Assembly: GCF_001579805.1 (NCBI RefSeq)
Contig: NZ_CP014546.1
Span: 2,046,001-2,110,000, forward strand
DNA: 64,000 nucleotides
Origin: Pseudomonas azotoformans
Lineage (GTDB): Bacteria; Pseudomonadota; Gammaproteobacteria; Pseudomonadales; Pseudomonadaceae
Direction of reading: 5' to 3'
In this document: in pieces, positions 17,583 to 26,133 of the stretch
Numbering within the stretch: the stretch's first letter is position 1
How the letters are laid out: each line of letters opens with the position of its first letter
The notes under the pieces: model-generated
Told to the model about the DNA's origin: nothing
Seen by the model: only the letters and a program-made list of their open reading frames with translations
The model's database searches: none
Position numbers and translations under genes: made by a program

Positions 17583-17939
17583 ATGAGGATTGGGTCGAAA
17601 GTCGTGTGGCTTGTGCTGTGCTGTCTGCTCACCGGTTGCGGAACCGTCACCACGGTCTTCCGTCCCGATGCGGTCGCCAGCCAGAACCTCAAGGACTCGC
17701 GTAGCCACTGCGAGAACGTGCCACGTATCTACAGCGGGGTGATCTACAACTTTTGCACGCTCAATGGCGAGCCGGCCCCCGACAAGAGCCTGACAAGCAA
17801 TAGCCTGAAAGACCATAGCGGTGCCGCGCTACCTTTCGTTGCCGTCGATTTCATTGCCTCCGGCGTGGTCGATACGCTGGTGTTGCCCTACACCCTTTAC
17901 CGCCAGAGCAAAGACGGCAGCATCGAGATCTTCCGCTGA
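17583..17939 (+). CDS. Small YceK/YidQ-family lipoprotein
   Basis: 118-residue protein with a lipoprotein signal (LLTGC, Cys 19) followed by GTVTTVFRPD. The C-terminal segment PFVAVDFIASGVVDTLVLPYTLY is characteristic of the YceK/YidQ (DUF1375) family of small predicted outer-membrane lipoproteins. Function is unknown in the family. The start is ATG at 17583, with AGGAGGGGG immediately upstream, a strong ribosome binding site. It is divergent from the TonB receptor (201-bp gap) and followed by a likely promoter for the carbamoyltransferase, so it is probably its own transcription unit. Confidence 0.85.
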   Translation: MRIGSKVVWLVLCCLLTGCGTVTTVFRPDAVASQNLKDSRSHCENVPRIYSGVIYNFCTLNGEPAPDKSLTSNSLKDHSGAALPFVAVDFIASGVVDTLVLPYTLYRQSKDGSIEIFR

Positions 17940-17984
17940 TCCTTCTTGCCACTCGCCGCTAACAGCTCCCCCCTGCTTTTAAGC

Positions 17985-17990
17985 TATAAT
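17985..17990 (+). promoter_or_regulatory. Consensus -10 element before the carbamoyltransferase gene
   Basis: Perfect TATAAT about 90 bp before the GTG start of the next gene. No matching -35 hexamer is obvious at 16-18 bp spacing, so this may be an extended or activator-assisted promoter. It would drive the second LPS gene block (carbamoyltransferase onward). Confidence 0.45.
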
Positions 17991-18081
17991 CCCGCCCTTT
18001 AGCTGTTTCCTGCCCAGGCGGGAAGCACACTTTTTCGCGGCGTAACCCGCCTGCATGCAGACTAAAAGAGGCTAGACCCCT

Positions 18082-19839
18082 GTGGCATTGACGATTCTTG
18101 GCCTGTCCGGCGCCCTTAGCCATGATCCTTCCGCAGCCTTGTATATCGACGGCAAGCTGATCGCGGCCGCCGAAGAAGAGCGCTTCGTACGCGACAAACA
18201 TGCAAAGAACCGCATGCCCTACGAGTCGGCGAAGTTCTGCCTGGAACAGGCCGGCATCAAGCCTTCCGACGTTGACGTGGTGGCGATTCCGTTCGCCCCG
18301 ATCAGCCTGTTCGGTGAGGCGCGCTGGCACTACGCCAAGCGTTACTGGTACGCCCCGGACCGCGCCCTCGACGCGATCCTGATGGGCAACCGTCGCTACA
18401 AACGCTATCGCAACAAGATCGTCTGGTGCCTGGAGCAACTGGGCTTCGATCCGAAGAAAATCAAGATCGAACCGGTTGAACACCACCTGGCCCACGCGTC
18501 CAGCGCCTACCACTGCTCCGGCTTCCAGGAGAAAACTGCGATCCTCGGCATCGACGGTAAAGGTGAGTACGCCACCACGTTCTTCGGCTACGGCGAGAAC
18601 GGCAAGATCCACAAGATCAAGGAATTCTACGACCCGGACTCCCTCGGCGGCCTGTACGGCGCAATTACCGAGTTCCTCGGTTTCGAGATGCTCGACGGCG
18701 AGTTCAAGGTCATGGGCATGGCGCCGTACGGCGATGCCAGCAAATACGACTTCTCGCGCCTGGCCTCTTTTGAAAACGGCGAGCTGGTGATCAACACCGA
18801 CTACGCCAACGTCATCGGCCTGCGCCGCTATAAAGAGAAAGGCAAAGGGTTCTACTTCTCGCCAAAACTGATCGAGTGGCTGGGTCCGAAGCGCGAAGGC
18901 GATATCGCCGACGAGCCGTACATCCACTACGCCGCCAGCATGCAAGCGCTGTTCGAGAAGCTGGCCCTGCAGATGATCGACCACTACCTGGGCGACATCC
19001 TGAAAGACACCGGCAAGCTGGCCTTCGCTGGCGGCTGCGCGTTGAACGTCAAGCTGAACCAGAAGATCATTGCCCGTGACGACGTCAAGGAGCTGTTCGT
19101 ACAGCCGGCGTCCGGCGATGCCGGTACGGCGGTCGGTGCGGCGGCTTATGTGTCCCACGCCCGTGGTGTGCCGGTGGAGAAGATGGAACACGTCTACCTC
19201 GGCCCGTCCTACAGCAACGAAGAGGTGATTGCGGCGTGCGCCAAGCACGAGAGCAAGCCCGTATGGCGCAAGATCGACAACATGCCCCAGCGCATCGCCA
19301 AGATCATGGTCGACGGCAACCCGGTGGCCTGGTTCCAGGGCCGCATGGAGTTTGGCCCGCGTGCCCTCGGCGGTCGTTCGATCATCGGTTGCCCAAGCGC
19401 CACCGGCGTGGCTGATCGCATCAACCACCAGATCAAGTTCCGCGAGCGCTGGAGGCCTTTCTGCCCGTCGATGCTCGACACCGTCGCCCCGCAGATGATC
19501 AAGGTCGATCACCCGGCGCCGTTCATGACCTTCACCTTTGAAGTGGCTGAAGAGTGGAAGACCCGCGTGCCGGAGGTGGTCCATGAAGATGGCACGTCCC
19601 GCGCCCAGGTGCTCAAGCGCGAATACAACCCGCGTTACTACGACATGATGAAAGAGCTGGAAGTGCTCACCGGTAACGGTGTGTCGCTGAACACCTCGCT
19701 CAACCGTCGTGGCGAAGCGATGATCTGCTCGCCCAAAGACGCGCTGGACATGTTCTTCGGCTCTGACCTGCAATACCTGATCATGGAAGACATCCTGGTC
19801 GTCAAAGACGGCGTGGACCCTTATGACACGGTCGGCTGA
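18082..19839 (+). CDS. Carbamoyltransferase of the NodU/TobZ family (LPS core carbamoylation)
   Basis: 585-residue enzyme expected to transfer a carbamoyl group from carbamoyl phosphate, via carbamoyl-AMP, to a sugar hydroxyl. Position and length match P. aeruginosa PA5005, proposed to carbamoylate heptose II of the inner core (named WapO in some reviews). Family signatures: N-terminal ILGLSGALSHDPSAAL, metal-binding His motif EHHLAHASSAY, FAGGCALNVKLN and the C-terminal RMEFGPRALGGRSI. The start is GTG at 18082; no in-frame ATG fits better. The 3' end overlaps the next gene by 17 bp. It probably heads the second LPS transcription unit, behind a TATAAT element. Confidence 0.92.
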   Translation: MALTILGLSGALSHDPSAALYIDGKLIAAAEEERFVRDKHAKNRMPYESAKFCLEQAGIKPSDVDVVAIPFAPISLFGEARWHYAKRYWYAPDRALDAILMGNRRYKRYRNKIVWCLEQLGFDPKKIKIEPVEHHLAHASSAYHCSGFQEKTAILGIDGKGEYATTFFGYGENGKIHKIKEFYDPDSLGGLYGAITEFLGFEMLDGEFKVMGMAPYGDASKYDFSRLASFENGELVINTDYANVIGLRRYKEKGKGFYFSPKLIEWLGPKREGDIADEPYIHYAASMQALFEKLALQMIDHYLGDILKDTGKLAFAGGCALNVKLNQKIIARDDVKELFVQPASGDAGTAVGAAAYVSHARGVPVEKMEHVYLGPSYSNEEVIAACAKHESKPVWRKIDNMPQRIAKIMVDGNPVAWFQGRMEFGPRALGGRSIIGCPSATGVADRINHQIKFRERWRPFCPSMLDTVAPQMIKVDHPAPFMTFTFEVAEEWKTRVPEVVHEDGTSRAQVLKREYNPRYYDMMKELEVLTGNGVSLNTSLNRRGEAMICSPKDALDMFFGSDLQYLIMEDILVVKDGVDPYDTVG

Positions 19840-20953
19840 ACGCCACGTCCTGCAGTTCTGCCACGGCTATGACGGGCCGTTCCTGGACTGCGCGCGGCAA
19901 TACGCCAGCCTGTTCGCAGGCTCCGGCTACAAGGTGACCACGGTGTTTCTCACCGGGGTTGCCGACCCTGAAGTGGCGGCGGGTTGCGCCAGTGATGAGG
20001 TGCTGTTCATGGAGTTCAGCTCGAAGGCCATTCGTGGCCTCAAGCTGGGCGCCATCGCCGAGATGCGTAAGATTGCCGCCTCGCGCAATTTCAGTTTCTG
20101 CATCGCGCACCGCGCCAAGCCGATCTACGTGGCGTTGCTCGCCACGCGGTTGCAGGTGATCGGTGTGCACCATGCTTTCGGTGATTATCAGCGCCGTGGC
20201 CGCCGCCTGTTCGCGTCGATCTTCCGCAAGCGCCTGAGCCTGCTGGGGGTTTCCGACGCCGTGCGCGATGACATCCGCCGCTGCCTGCCGAGTTGGCCGG
20301 CGGCGCGTATCCAGACCTTGTACAACCGCATCGATGTGCAAGCCCTGCAAGCCCAGCAGGTTTCCAGGGATGACGCGCGGGATGCCCTGGGGTTGTCGCC
20401 GGATGAATGGGTGGTCGGCAATGTCGGCCGCCTGCACCCGGACAAGGACCAGGCCACCCTGCTCAAGGGTTTTGCCTTGGCATTGGCGCAATTGCCGGTT
20501 GAAAGCCGCCTGGCGATCCTCGGCACCGGGCGCCTGGAGCAGGGCCTGAAGGAGCTGGCCCGCGAGTTGGGGATTGCCGACAAGGTGCTGTTCCTCGGCC
20601 AGGTGCCGGAGGCGCGCCGCTATTTCCGCGCGTTTGATGTGTTTGCGCTGAGCTCCGATCACGAACCCTTCGGTATGGTGCTGCTGGAAGCCATGGCCGC
20701 TGGCGTACCACTGTTGGCCACCGCGTGTGGTGGTGCACGGGAAGTGGTCGAAGGTGTTGGCATCCTGTTTCCGTTCGGTGACGCCGAGCACCTGGCCCAA
20801 GGGCTGTGCCATCTGGCCGCGATGGACCCACACCAGCAACACCAGTGCGCAGAGCTGATGCTGGAGCGCCTGCACGCACGATTCTCGGATCAGGCGGTGC
20901 GCGACACTTTCTGGCAATTGCCCCATGTCATTGAACTGACCGCGAGGGCTTGA
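19823..20953 (+). CDS. wapH: LPS core glycosyltransferase, GT4 family (WapH-like)
   Basis: 376-residue retaining glycosyltransferase with two Rossmann halves. The C-terminal half has NVGRLHPDKDQATLLKGFA and the E-x7-E motif in EPFGMVLLEAMAAG, followed by the phosphate-binding TACGGAREVV loop. In P. aeruginosa the gene in this position (PA5004, wapH) adds an outer-core hexose; the same role is inferred here. The start codon lies inside the carbamoyltransferase gene, and the stop overlaps the next start (TGATG). The operon is therefore compact and translationally coupled. Confidence 0.88.
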   Translation: MTRSAERHVLQFCHGYDGPFLDCARQYASLFAGSGYKVTTVFLTGVADPEVAAGCASDEVLFMEFSSKAIRGLKLGAIAEMRKIAASRNFSFCIAHRAKPIYVALLATRLQVIGVHHAFGDYQRRGRRLFASIFRKRLSLLGVSDAVRDDIRRCLPSWPAARIQTLYNRIDVQALQAQQVSRDDARDALGLSPDEWVVGNVGRLHPDKDQATLLKGFALALAQLPVESRLAILGTGRLEQGLKELARELGIADKVLFLGQVPEARRYFRAFDVFALSSDHEPFGMVLLEAMAAGVPLLATACGGAREVVEGVGILFPFGDAEHLAQGLCHLAAMDPHQQHQCAELMLERLHARFSDQAVRDTFWQLPHVIELTARA

Positions 20954-21849
20954 TGCTCAATCGATTCCAAGGCTGGCGCGAGCGCGGCTGGTGCGTCGTC
21001 GAGGCACCGACCTACCACGAGGCCTGGCAGCGTTTTGGCGGTAGCGTCGCGACCCATCCGCAAGTGATCGAGCGTCTGGCTGGGCTGGCGCAGATTCCTG
21101 TGCGATACCTGGCCTGGGAGCAGGCGGGTGAACTCAAGGCGTGCATTGCCACCTGGGGGCGCGACCTGGCGCTGTCCAAGGACGTGCTCAAGCGCAGTGG
21201 CAAGAAAGGCCTGTTCGACCTGGGCAATGCCGAGGTGATCCTGCCGGCCGCCGCCGATGCGCAGGCGCCTTTGCGCCAGCGTGCACGCTACCTGTCGACG
21301 TTGAACGAAGGCCGCTTCAGCGGCCTCAAGCCCCAGGCCGAGCAGTTGGCCATGGCGCGCACTCCGGAAGAGCTGTCGAAGAAATTTCGCTACAACCAGC
21401 GCCGCGAACTGCGTTTGCTGGAAGAGGCGGGCGGCGTGGTACGGCCTGTCAGCGAGTTTTCCAGCGCAGAGCTGGCGGCCATCTATTGTGACCTGTTCCT
21501 GCGCCGCTGGGGCTTCACAGCCACTGGCGCCGAGCGCTTGGCTGAAGTGATCGAGCTGATGCGCGAGTGGTTGATCGGCTCGGTGATTTTTCTGAATGAC
21601 GCGCCTATCGCGATTCAGTTGGTGTATCGGGTCGAATCGCCGGAGTGGATCAGTGTCGAGTACGTCAACGGCGGGGTCGATCCTGAAACCCGTGCCTTCA
21701 GCCCCGGTAGCGTGTTGAGCTTTCTTAATACCCAGAGTGCCTGGGAGCAGGCACGCGAAGTCGGCAAGCCGTTGCGCTTCTCCTTTGGCCGGGCCGACCG
21801 CGAGTACAAGGACCGTTGGTGCAACCCCGTGCAGGTATTCAGCGTATGA
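20953..21849 (+). CDS. Mig-14 family protein (GNAT-like)
   Basis: 298-residue protein of the Mig-14 family, GNAT-like proteins named after a Salmonella factor for resistance to antimicrobial peptides. Typical features are the KFRYNQRRELRLLEEAGG helix and the central IYCDLFLRRWGFT segment. The catalytic activity is not established; an acyltransferase-like action on LPS or an envelope glycan is a reasonable guess from the fold and operon. The start is ATG at 20953, overlapping the previous stop, and it ends in an ATGA overlap with dnpA. P. aeruginosa has a related gene at the same place (PA5003). Confidence 0.8.
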   Translation: MLNRFQGWRERGWCVVEAPTYHEAWQRFGGSVATHPQVIERLAGLAQIPVRYLAWEQAGELKACIATWGRDLALSKDVLKRSGKKGLFDLGNAEVILPAAADAQAPLRQRARYLSTLNEGRFSGLKPQAEQLAMARTPEELSKKFRYNQRRELRLLEEAGGVVRPVSEFSSAELAAIYCDLFLRRWGFTATGAERLAEVIELMREWLIGSVIFLNDAPIAIQLVYRVESPEWISVEYVNGGVDPETRAFSPGSVLSFLNTQSAWEQAREVGKPLRFSFGRADREYKDRWCNPVQVFSV

Positions 21850-23234
21850 CCCGTAAGCAGCAACTGCTCAAGCGCCATCGGCGCAACAAGCGCACGGCGC
21901 TGATGGTTGGCTTATTGCTGCTGGTGGTGATCGGCATCCTGGTGGCCTGGTGGTTGCCATTGCTGTTGGCCGTGCTGGCCTGGATCGCCCATGAGGCCTG
22001 GTTTGCCGACCATCTGTTCTATGCGCCTAACGAGGATTACCAATACCGTTTTGCAGCGGACGCCGAGGTGCCGGGCGTGCGCCTGGAACATGGGCGCTTG
22101 CTACTGGACCAGCCGGTGGACGCGGACGCAACGCGGGTGCTGGCGATCAAGATCAAAAGCACGTGGCTGGGACGCTTCCTTGACCCGAGCATTGAACTGG
22201 CGGGCGACCGGCAAACCTTTGAGCGCGGCGTCAACGGCGTGCGTTACCTGAACCTCAGTGGTTTGGCGCTGAACGAGTTGCCGTTGCGCGGTCGGCATTG
22301 CCGAGTGATCGGCACGCCGCGCCTGTGGGCCTGGAACCACCCGGATTACCGCACGCAGCGCGTGATGGTGATCGCGCCCCATGCCGACGATGCCGAATTG
22401 GCGGCGTTCGGCCTGTACAGCCAGGCTGAAAAGCCTTGGATCGTCACCCTGACGGCGGGCGAAATCGAAGCCGAGCATTACCAGCAGATGGGCCTGGACG
22501 CGGTCGAAGCCGCGCGCATCAAGGGTCGCCTGCGCGCCTGGGACAGTATCGCCGTGCCGCTCTGGGCGGGTGTGCCGCAAGCCCATTGCGTGCAATTGGG
22601 TTACTTCTGCCTGCAATTGCAGGCGATGCAAGCCGCTCCGGATCTGCCGTTTGCTTCCCGTGAAGCCGAGATGACAGACGTTCGGCCGTTCCGCCAATTC
22701 AATCCGTTTAAATTGCCGGCGGACAGCGATGGCTTGCCGACCTGGAACAACCTGTTGGCCGACCTGCGCCAAGTGTTGTTGATGGCGCGTCCAGAGGTGA
22801 TTGTGCTGCCGCATCCGGTATTGGACCCGCATCCAGACCATATCTGCGCGCAGCACGCGGTTCTGGAAGCCTTGCAAGGTCTTGAGTGGCAGCCGACGAC
22901 AGTACTCGGCTACGCCAACCACTTGCACGACAACGACCGCTGGCCCATGGGCGACGCGGGCACCGGCATTGCGTTGCCGCCGCTGTTCGACGCGACCGAA
23001 GAGCTGCTGCCCTGCAGCCTGCCTCTGACGCTGACACAGCAGCGTGACAAGGCCATGGCGCTGGGCATGATGCATGACTTGCAACCGTCACCGCCCTTCA
23101 AGCGTCGCGTACGGCGTTGGCTGCAGCGAGTGTTGGCGGGCCGTGCGCAGTCGCCGTATGGTGAGAACGAATTTTTCCGCAAGGCCGTACGACGGCATGA
23201 GCTGTTCTGGCGTTTGGGAAAGGATAAGTCATGA
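21846..23234 (+). CDS. dnpA: De-N-acetylase DnpA, PIG-L family, membrane anchored
   Basis: 462-residue protein with an N-terminal membrane segment (about residues 18-55) and a PIG-L/LmbE-type zinc deacetylase domain. Zinc ligands are expected in MVIAPHADDAELAAFG (about residue 177 onward) and in HPVLDPHPDH. In P. aeruginosa the homologue (PA5002) lies in the LPS cluster and affects fluoroquinolone tolerance; its exact substrate is thought to be an envelope glycan. The start is ATG at 21846; an upstream in-frame start falls inside the preceding gene. Overlaps both neighbours by 4 bp. Removal of an N-acetyl group from a core amino sugar is inferred. Confidence 0.88.
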   Translation: MTRKQQLLKRHRRNKRTALMVGLLLLVVIGILVAWWLPLLLAVLAWIAHEAWFADHLFYAPNEDYQYRFAADAEVPGVRLEHGRLLLDQPVDADATRVLAIKIKSTWLGRFLDPSIELAGDRQTFERGVNGVRYLNLSGLALNELPLRGRHCRVIGTPRLWAWNHPDYRTQRVMVIAPHADDAELAAFGLYSQAEKPWIVTLTAGEIEAEHYQQMGLDAVEAARIKGRLRAWDSIAVPLWAGVPQAHCVQLGYFCLQLQAMQAAPDLPFASREAEMTDVRPFRQFNPFKLPADSDGLPTWNNLLADLRQVLLMARPEVIVLPHPVLDPHPDHICAQHAVLEALQGLEWQPTTVLGYANHLHDNDRWPMGDAGTGIALPPLFDATEELLPCSLPLTLTQQRDKAMALGMMHDLQPSPPFKRRVRRWLQRVLAGRAQSPYGENEFFRKAVRRHELFWRLGKDKS

Positions 23235-24187
23235 AAGTCTTGTTTTTGGTGCAGAAAGAGCAGCGCGCCATCCTCGATCGCTTGTACGAAGGCGTGGCCG
23301 AGCACTGCGAATGCGATATCCGTTGGTTGAGCAGCGATGAGCAGCGCAACCTGCGCGGTTACTTCCGGCGTGAGGTCGACGTGACCCGCTACGACCGCAT
23401 TGTGTTCTTCCTGCGCTTCAAGCAGGAAATCCGCCAGGCCGGGTTTATCCGTACGATCCCGAACCTGGTGATCCTCGAACACGACGCCTACCAGAACTAC
23501 ATTCCTTGCAAATACACCGGTAAATTCAGCGCTCATTACCGACGATTGCCTTGGGCGCGGGTGATCAGCTCCGGCTACATGGTGACCGAACGGCTGCGCG
23601 CCGAGGGCTTTGACGCAGTGTTCGTGCCCAAGGGCTATGATCAGGCGCTGTTGCAGCCGCAGGAGCGTGAGCGGGATATCGAGTTGGCGTTTGTCGGCAG
23701 TACCAACAGCGTCGCCTACAGTGGTCGCAAGGCGCTGCTCGATGAACTGGCACAGGTTGAGCCGTTGGTGGTCACACGCACCAAATCCGGTGAAGAATAT
23801 TGCGCCACGCTCAACCGGATCCGCTTTTTCGTCAGCGCCGATGTGGGCATGGGCGAGTACATGATCAAGAATTTCGAAGCCATGGCCTGTGGATGCGTGC
23901 TGCTGGCATTCGATCAGGGCGCCGAGGAAAACGCGGCCCTGGGGTTCGAAGAGATGGTCAATGTGGTGTTCTACAAGGACATCCCACAGTTGCAGGAAAA
24001 GCTGGCCGTGTTACGGTCCAATCCGCAGTTGGCGGCCGATATTGCGCGCAAGGGCCAGGACCTGGCCGTCAGCCAGTTCAGCTTTGCCAGGATCGGCCAG
24101 CGGATTGCCGAAGCCCTCGAGCCGCCGCTGCGGCCCCGTGCACCATTGAGTGTGCTGGAAAGGTTGCGCCTGAAGCTGGGCGTTTGA
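23231..24187 (+). CDS. ssg: Glycosyltransferase Ssg-like
   Basis: 318-residue protein corresponding to P. aeruginosa PA5001 (Ssg), a glycosyltransferase needed for normal LPS/exopolysaccharide, surface spreading and phage adsorption. The C-terminal half carries a GT-B type donor domain (ELAFVGSTNSVAYSGRK; MIKNFEAMACGCVLLAFDQGAEEN), typical of the Glyco_trans_1_2 group. There is no signal peptide or membrane segment. The start overlaps dnpA by 4 bp. It is the last gene of the coupled series before a 52-bp gap and a drop in G+C content. Confidence 0.82.
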   Translation: MKVLFLVQKEQRAILDRLYEGVAEHCECDIRWLSSDEQRNLRGYFRREVDVTRYDRIVFFLRFKQEIRQAGFIRTIPNLVILEHDAYQNYIPCKYTGKFSAHYRRLPWARVISSGYMVTERLRAEGFDAVFVPKGYDQALLQPQERERDIELAFVGSTNSVAYSGRKALLDELAQVEPLVVTRTKSGEEYCATLNRIRFFVSADVGMGEYMIKNFEAMACGCVLLAFDQGAEENAALGFEEMVNVVFYKDIPQLQEKLAVLRSNPQLAADIARKGQDLAVSQFSFARIGQRIAEALEPPLRPRAPLSVLERLRLKLGV

Positions 24188-24239
24188 TATCGGCCAGGTG
24201 GTCGCAAATGATGGCTATATGATATTGTCGAGGCCTTGA

Positions 24240-25001
24240 ATGCAATTCTCTGATCAAAGCGACATAACGCTCGTAGTGACCAGTTGTGGTCGCTTCGATT
24301 TGTTAAAGCGCGCGCTCGAGAGCTTCGATCTGTTTAATACGGCTGATATACGTGAGGTCTTCATTACCGAAGACTCTGGCGATGAAGCCGTACGCCATGC
24401 GGTTCCTGAGCACTGGCGCAGCCATTGCACTTTCTTGATCAACCGCCCGAAGCTTGGGCAGTTGGCATCTATCGACTTGGCCTACGAGTCGGTCAAGACT
24501 CCCTACATATTCCATTGCGAAGATGACTGGGCGTTTTATCGACCAGGCTTCATCGAAGATTCCAAGGCGGTATTGGAGCAGCGACCCGATATTTTGCAGG
24601 TGTGGTTGCGCAACTACGTATACGACTTGCAGGTACACAGCCCTTACATCCATTTAGGGCCGCGTGAGGTGATCGGCGGGGTGCCATGTTATCCCCTGCT
24701 GTCCGACAAGCCAGAGTGGCAGGGCTTTTCGTTGAACCCGGGGTTGCGACGCGTCAAGGAGTACAGGTTGTGCGCGCCTTACGCCGGGTTCGAGGGTGAG
24801 AAGGGGCTATCGAAGCGTTATGCACAGCTGAACCTGGCAGCCGTGACGCTGGAGGGCGATGCGGTTCTGCATACCGGTTTTGGTTTGCATGTGGCGACGG
24901 CAGAGGAGCGTTTGACCAAGGTGCGTCGTAAGCGGCGAGAGCGGGTCAAGCTGGCAGTCATGCTGGTACTGGGTGTCGGTATCGGCTGGTTGATCCATTA
25001 A
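24240..25001 (+). CDS. GT2-type glycosyltransferase with C-terminal membrane anchor
   Basis: 253-residue GT-A enzyme. N-terminal LVVTSCGRFDLLKRALESF and the metal-binding region HCEDDWAFY (DXD-like) identify a family 2 glycosyltransferase. The last 20 residues (VKLAVMLVLGVGIGWL) form a membrane segment preceded by a highly basic stretch (RRKRRERVK), so it is probably held on the inner face of the membrane. Substrate unknown; the location between ssg and the ligase gene suggests an outer-core or O-antigen linkage step. Its first 120 bp (24241-24360) are only 57/120 G+C, clearly below the surrounding genes, which hints at horizontal acquisition. Confidence 0.82.
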   Translation: MQFSDQSDITLVVTSCGRFDLLKRALESFDLFNTADIREVFITEDSGDEAVRHAVPEHWRSHCTFLINRPKLGQLASIDLAYESVKTPYIFHCEDDWAFYRPGFIEDSKAVLEQRPDILQVWLRNYVYDLQVHSPYIHLGPREVIGGVPCYPLLSDKPEWQGFSLNPGLRRVKEYRLCAPYAGFEGEKGLSKRYAQLNLAAVTLEGDAVLHTGFGLHVATAEERLTKVRRKRRERVKLAVMLVLGVGIGWLIH

Positions 25002-25047
25002 GAACAGACGACAAGCCACAACAACGCCGCAAAAGGTCATTTTTTCG

Positions 25048-26133
25048 ATGAGTATCATCAACATCATGTGGGCCGGTGGTTCTGCATTCGCTTCGGTGCA
25101 GAAGGTTCATCAACAGATACTTTCCCACGCCATTTGCCGTGCACCGATCAATACCTGGCTGCTTCAAGGTCATTCGCAAGAGGATGAGCGGGCATTGGAG
25201 TGGCACCTCTCTTCTGCCCGGCTCAAGGGCCGGCACTTGTGGAAGTTGCTGATGCCCTGGATGCGTGCGCGCTTCCAGAAAGCGTTGCCTGACGATGTAG
25301 AGATTGTGCTGATTGATGGGGTTGGCGTGGCTCGGGTGATGTTGCCGGTGCTCAAGCGTTTGCCGCACGTACGCGCCGTCGTGGTGTTTCATGGTGTCAC
25401 ACGCATGCGCCGGGCGGACGAGAAGCTGTTTGAACAGTTTCCGGCTACACAGCTGACCCTGGTGGCCGTTTCGCAAACCCTGGCTCACTCGATCGAGCGT
25501 TTCCTGCAGCGGCCGGTAACCGTGCTGCGCAGCGCGTTCGATCCCGTGGCTTTTCGTGCTGCCGCGCTTTCTCGGGAGCAGGCGCGCACTCGTCTTGGCC
25601 TTCCGTTGGACGGCTCGCCCGTACTGGGTGCAGTAGGCCGGTTGGTCGACGGCAAAGGGTTCAGCTGTTTGCTGGAGGCGTTTGCCGGTGTGTCGGTGCA
25701 TCAGCCGGATGCGCGGCTGGTGATAATCGGTGAGGGGGCGGCGAGGGATACTCTGGAGGCGCGTATCGAGCAGCTCGGCTTGCAGGGCAAGGTTTCGCTG
25801 CCGGGTCATTTACCGGACGCGGCGACGCTGTACCGGGCCTTTGACTGGGTCGCCATTCCGTCGACGCAAGAGGGCTTGGGGTTGATCCTGCAAGAGGCCG
25901 TGATGGCCGGTGTGCCCGTATTGACCAGCGAATTGGCCGTGTTCCGCGAGCAACTGGCGGACGCCGGCTGGTACGCCCCTTCAGATAATGCACAGGCCTG
26001 GGGCCGCTTGATGGAGCACGCCTTCGCGACTTCGGCCCAGGACGTGCTCGACGCTCAGTCCCGGGCCCTGGCGCCGGAGCAAGCCTGGAAGGACTTCAGT
26101 GAAACCTCCCAGCGCCTGTTTTCATGCCGCTAA
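25048..26133 (+). CDS. GT4-type glycosyltransferase
   Basis: 361-residue retaining glycosyltransferase. The donor half shows GAVGRLVDGKGFSCLLEAF, RLVIIGEGAARDTL and the E-x7-E motif in EGLGLILQEAVMAGVP. The acceptor half is less conserved, as usual. It is likely an outer-core glycosyltransferase, but donor and acceptor cannot be read from sequence. It follows the GT2 gene after 46 bp on the same strand. Its 3' end overlaps, tail to tail, the last 12 bp of the kinase-like gene on the opposite strand. Confidence 0.85.
   Translation: MSIINIMWAGGSAFASVQKVHQQILSHAICRAPINTWLLQGHSQEDERALEWHLSSARLKGRHLWKLLMPWMRARFQKALPDDVEIVLIDGVGVARVMLPVLKRLPHVRAVVVFHGVTRMRRADEKLFEQFPATQLTLVAVSQTLAHSIERFLQRPVTVLRSAFDPVAFRAAALSREQARTRLGLPLDGSPVLGAVGRLVDGKGFSCLLEAFAGVSVHQPDARLVIIGEGAARDTLEARIEQLGLQGKVSLPGHLPDAATLYRAFDWVAIPSTQEGLGLILQEAVMAGVPVLTSELAVFREQLADAGWYAPSDNAQAWGRLMEHAFATSAQDVLDAQSRALAPEQAWKDFSETSQRLFSCR

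Noticed and set aside
24188..24239. Promoter before the GT2 gene (TATGATAT near 24220)
   Set aside because: A -10-like element is visible but no -35 and no separate evidence; the gene may be transcribed from upstream.
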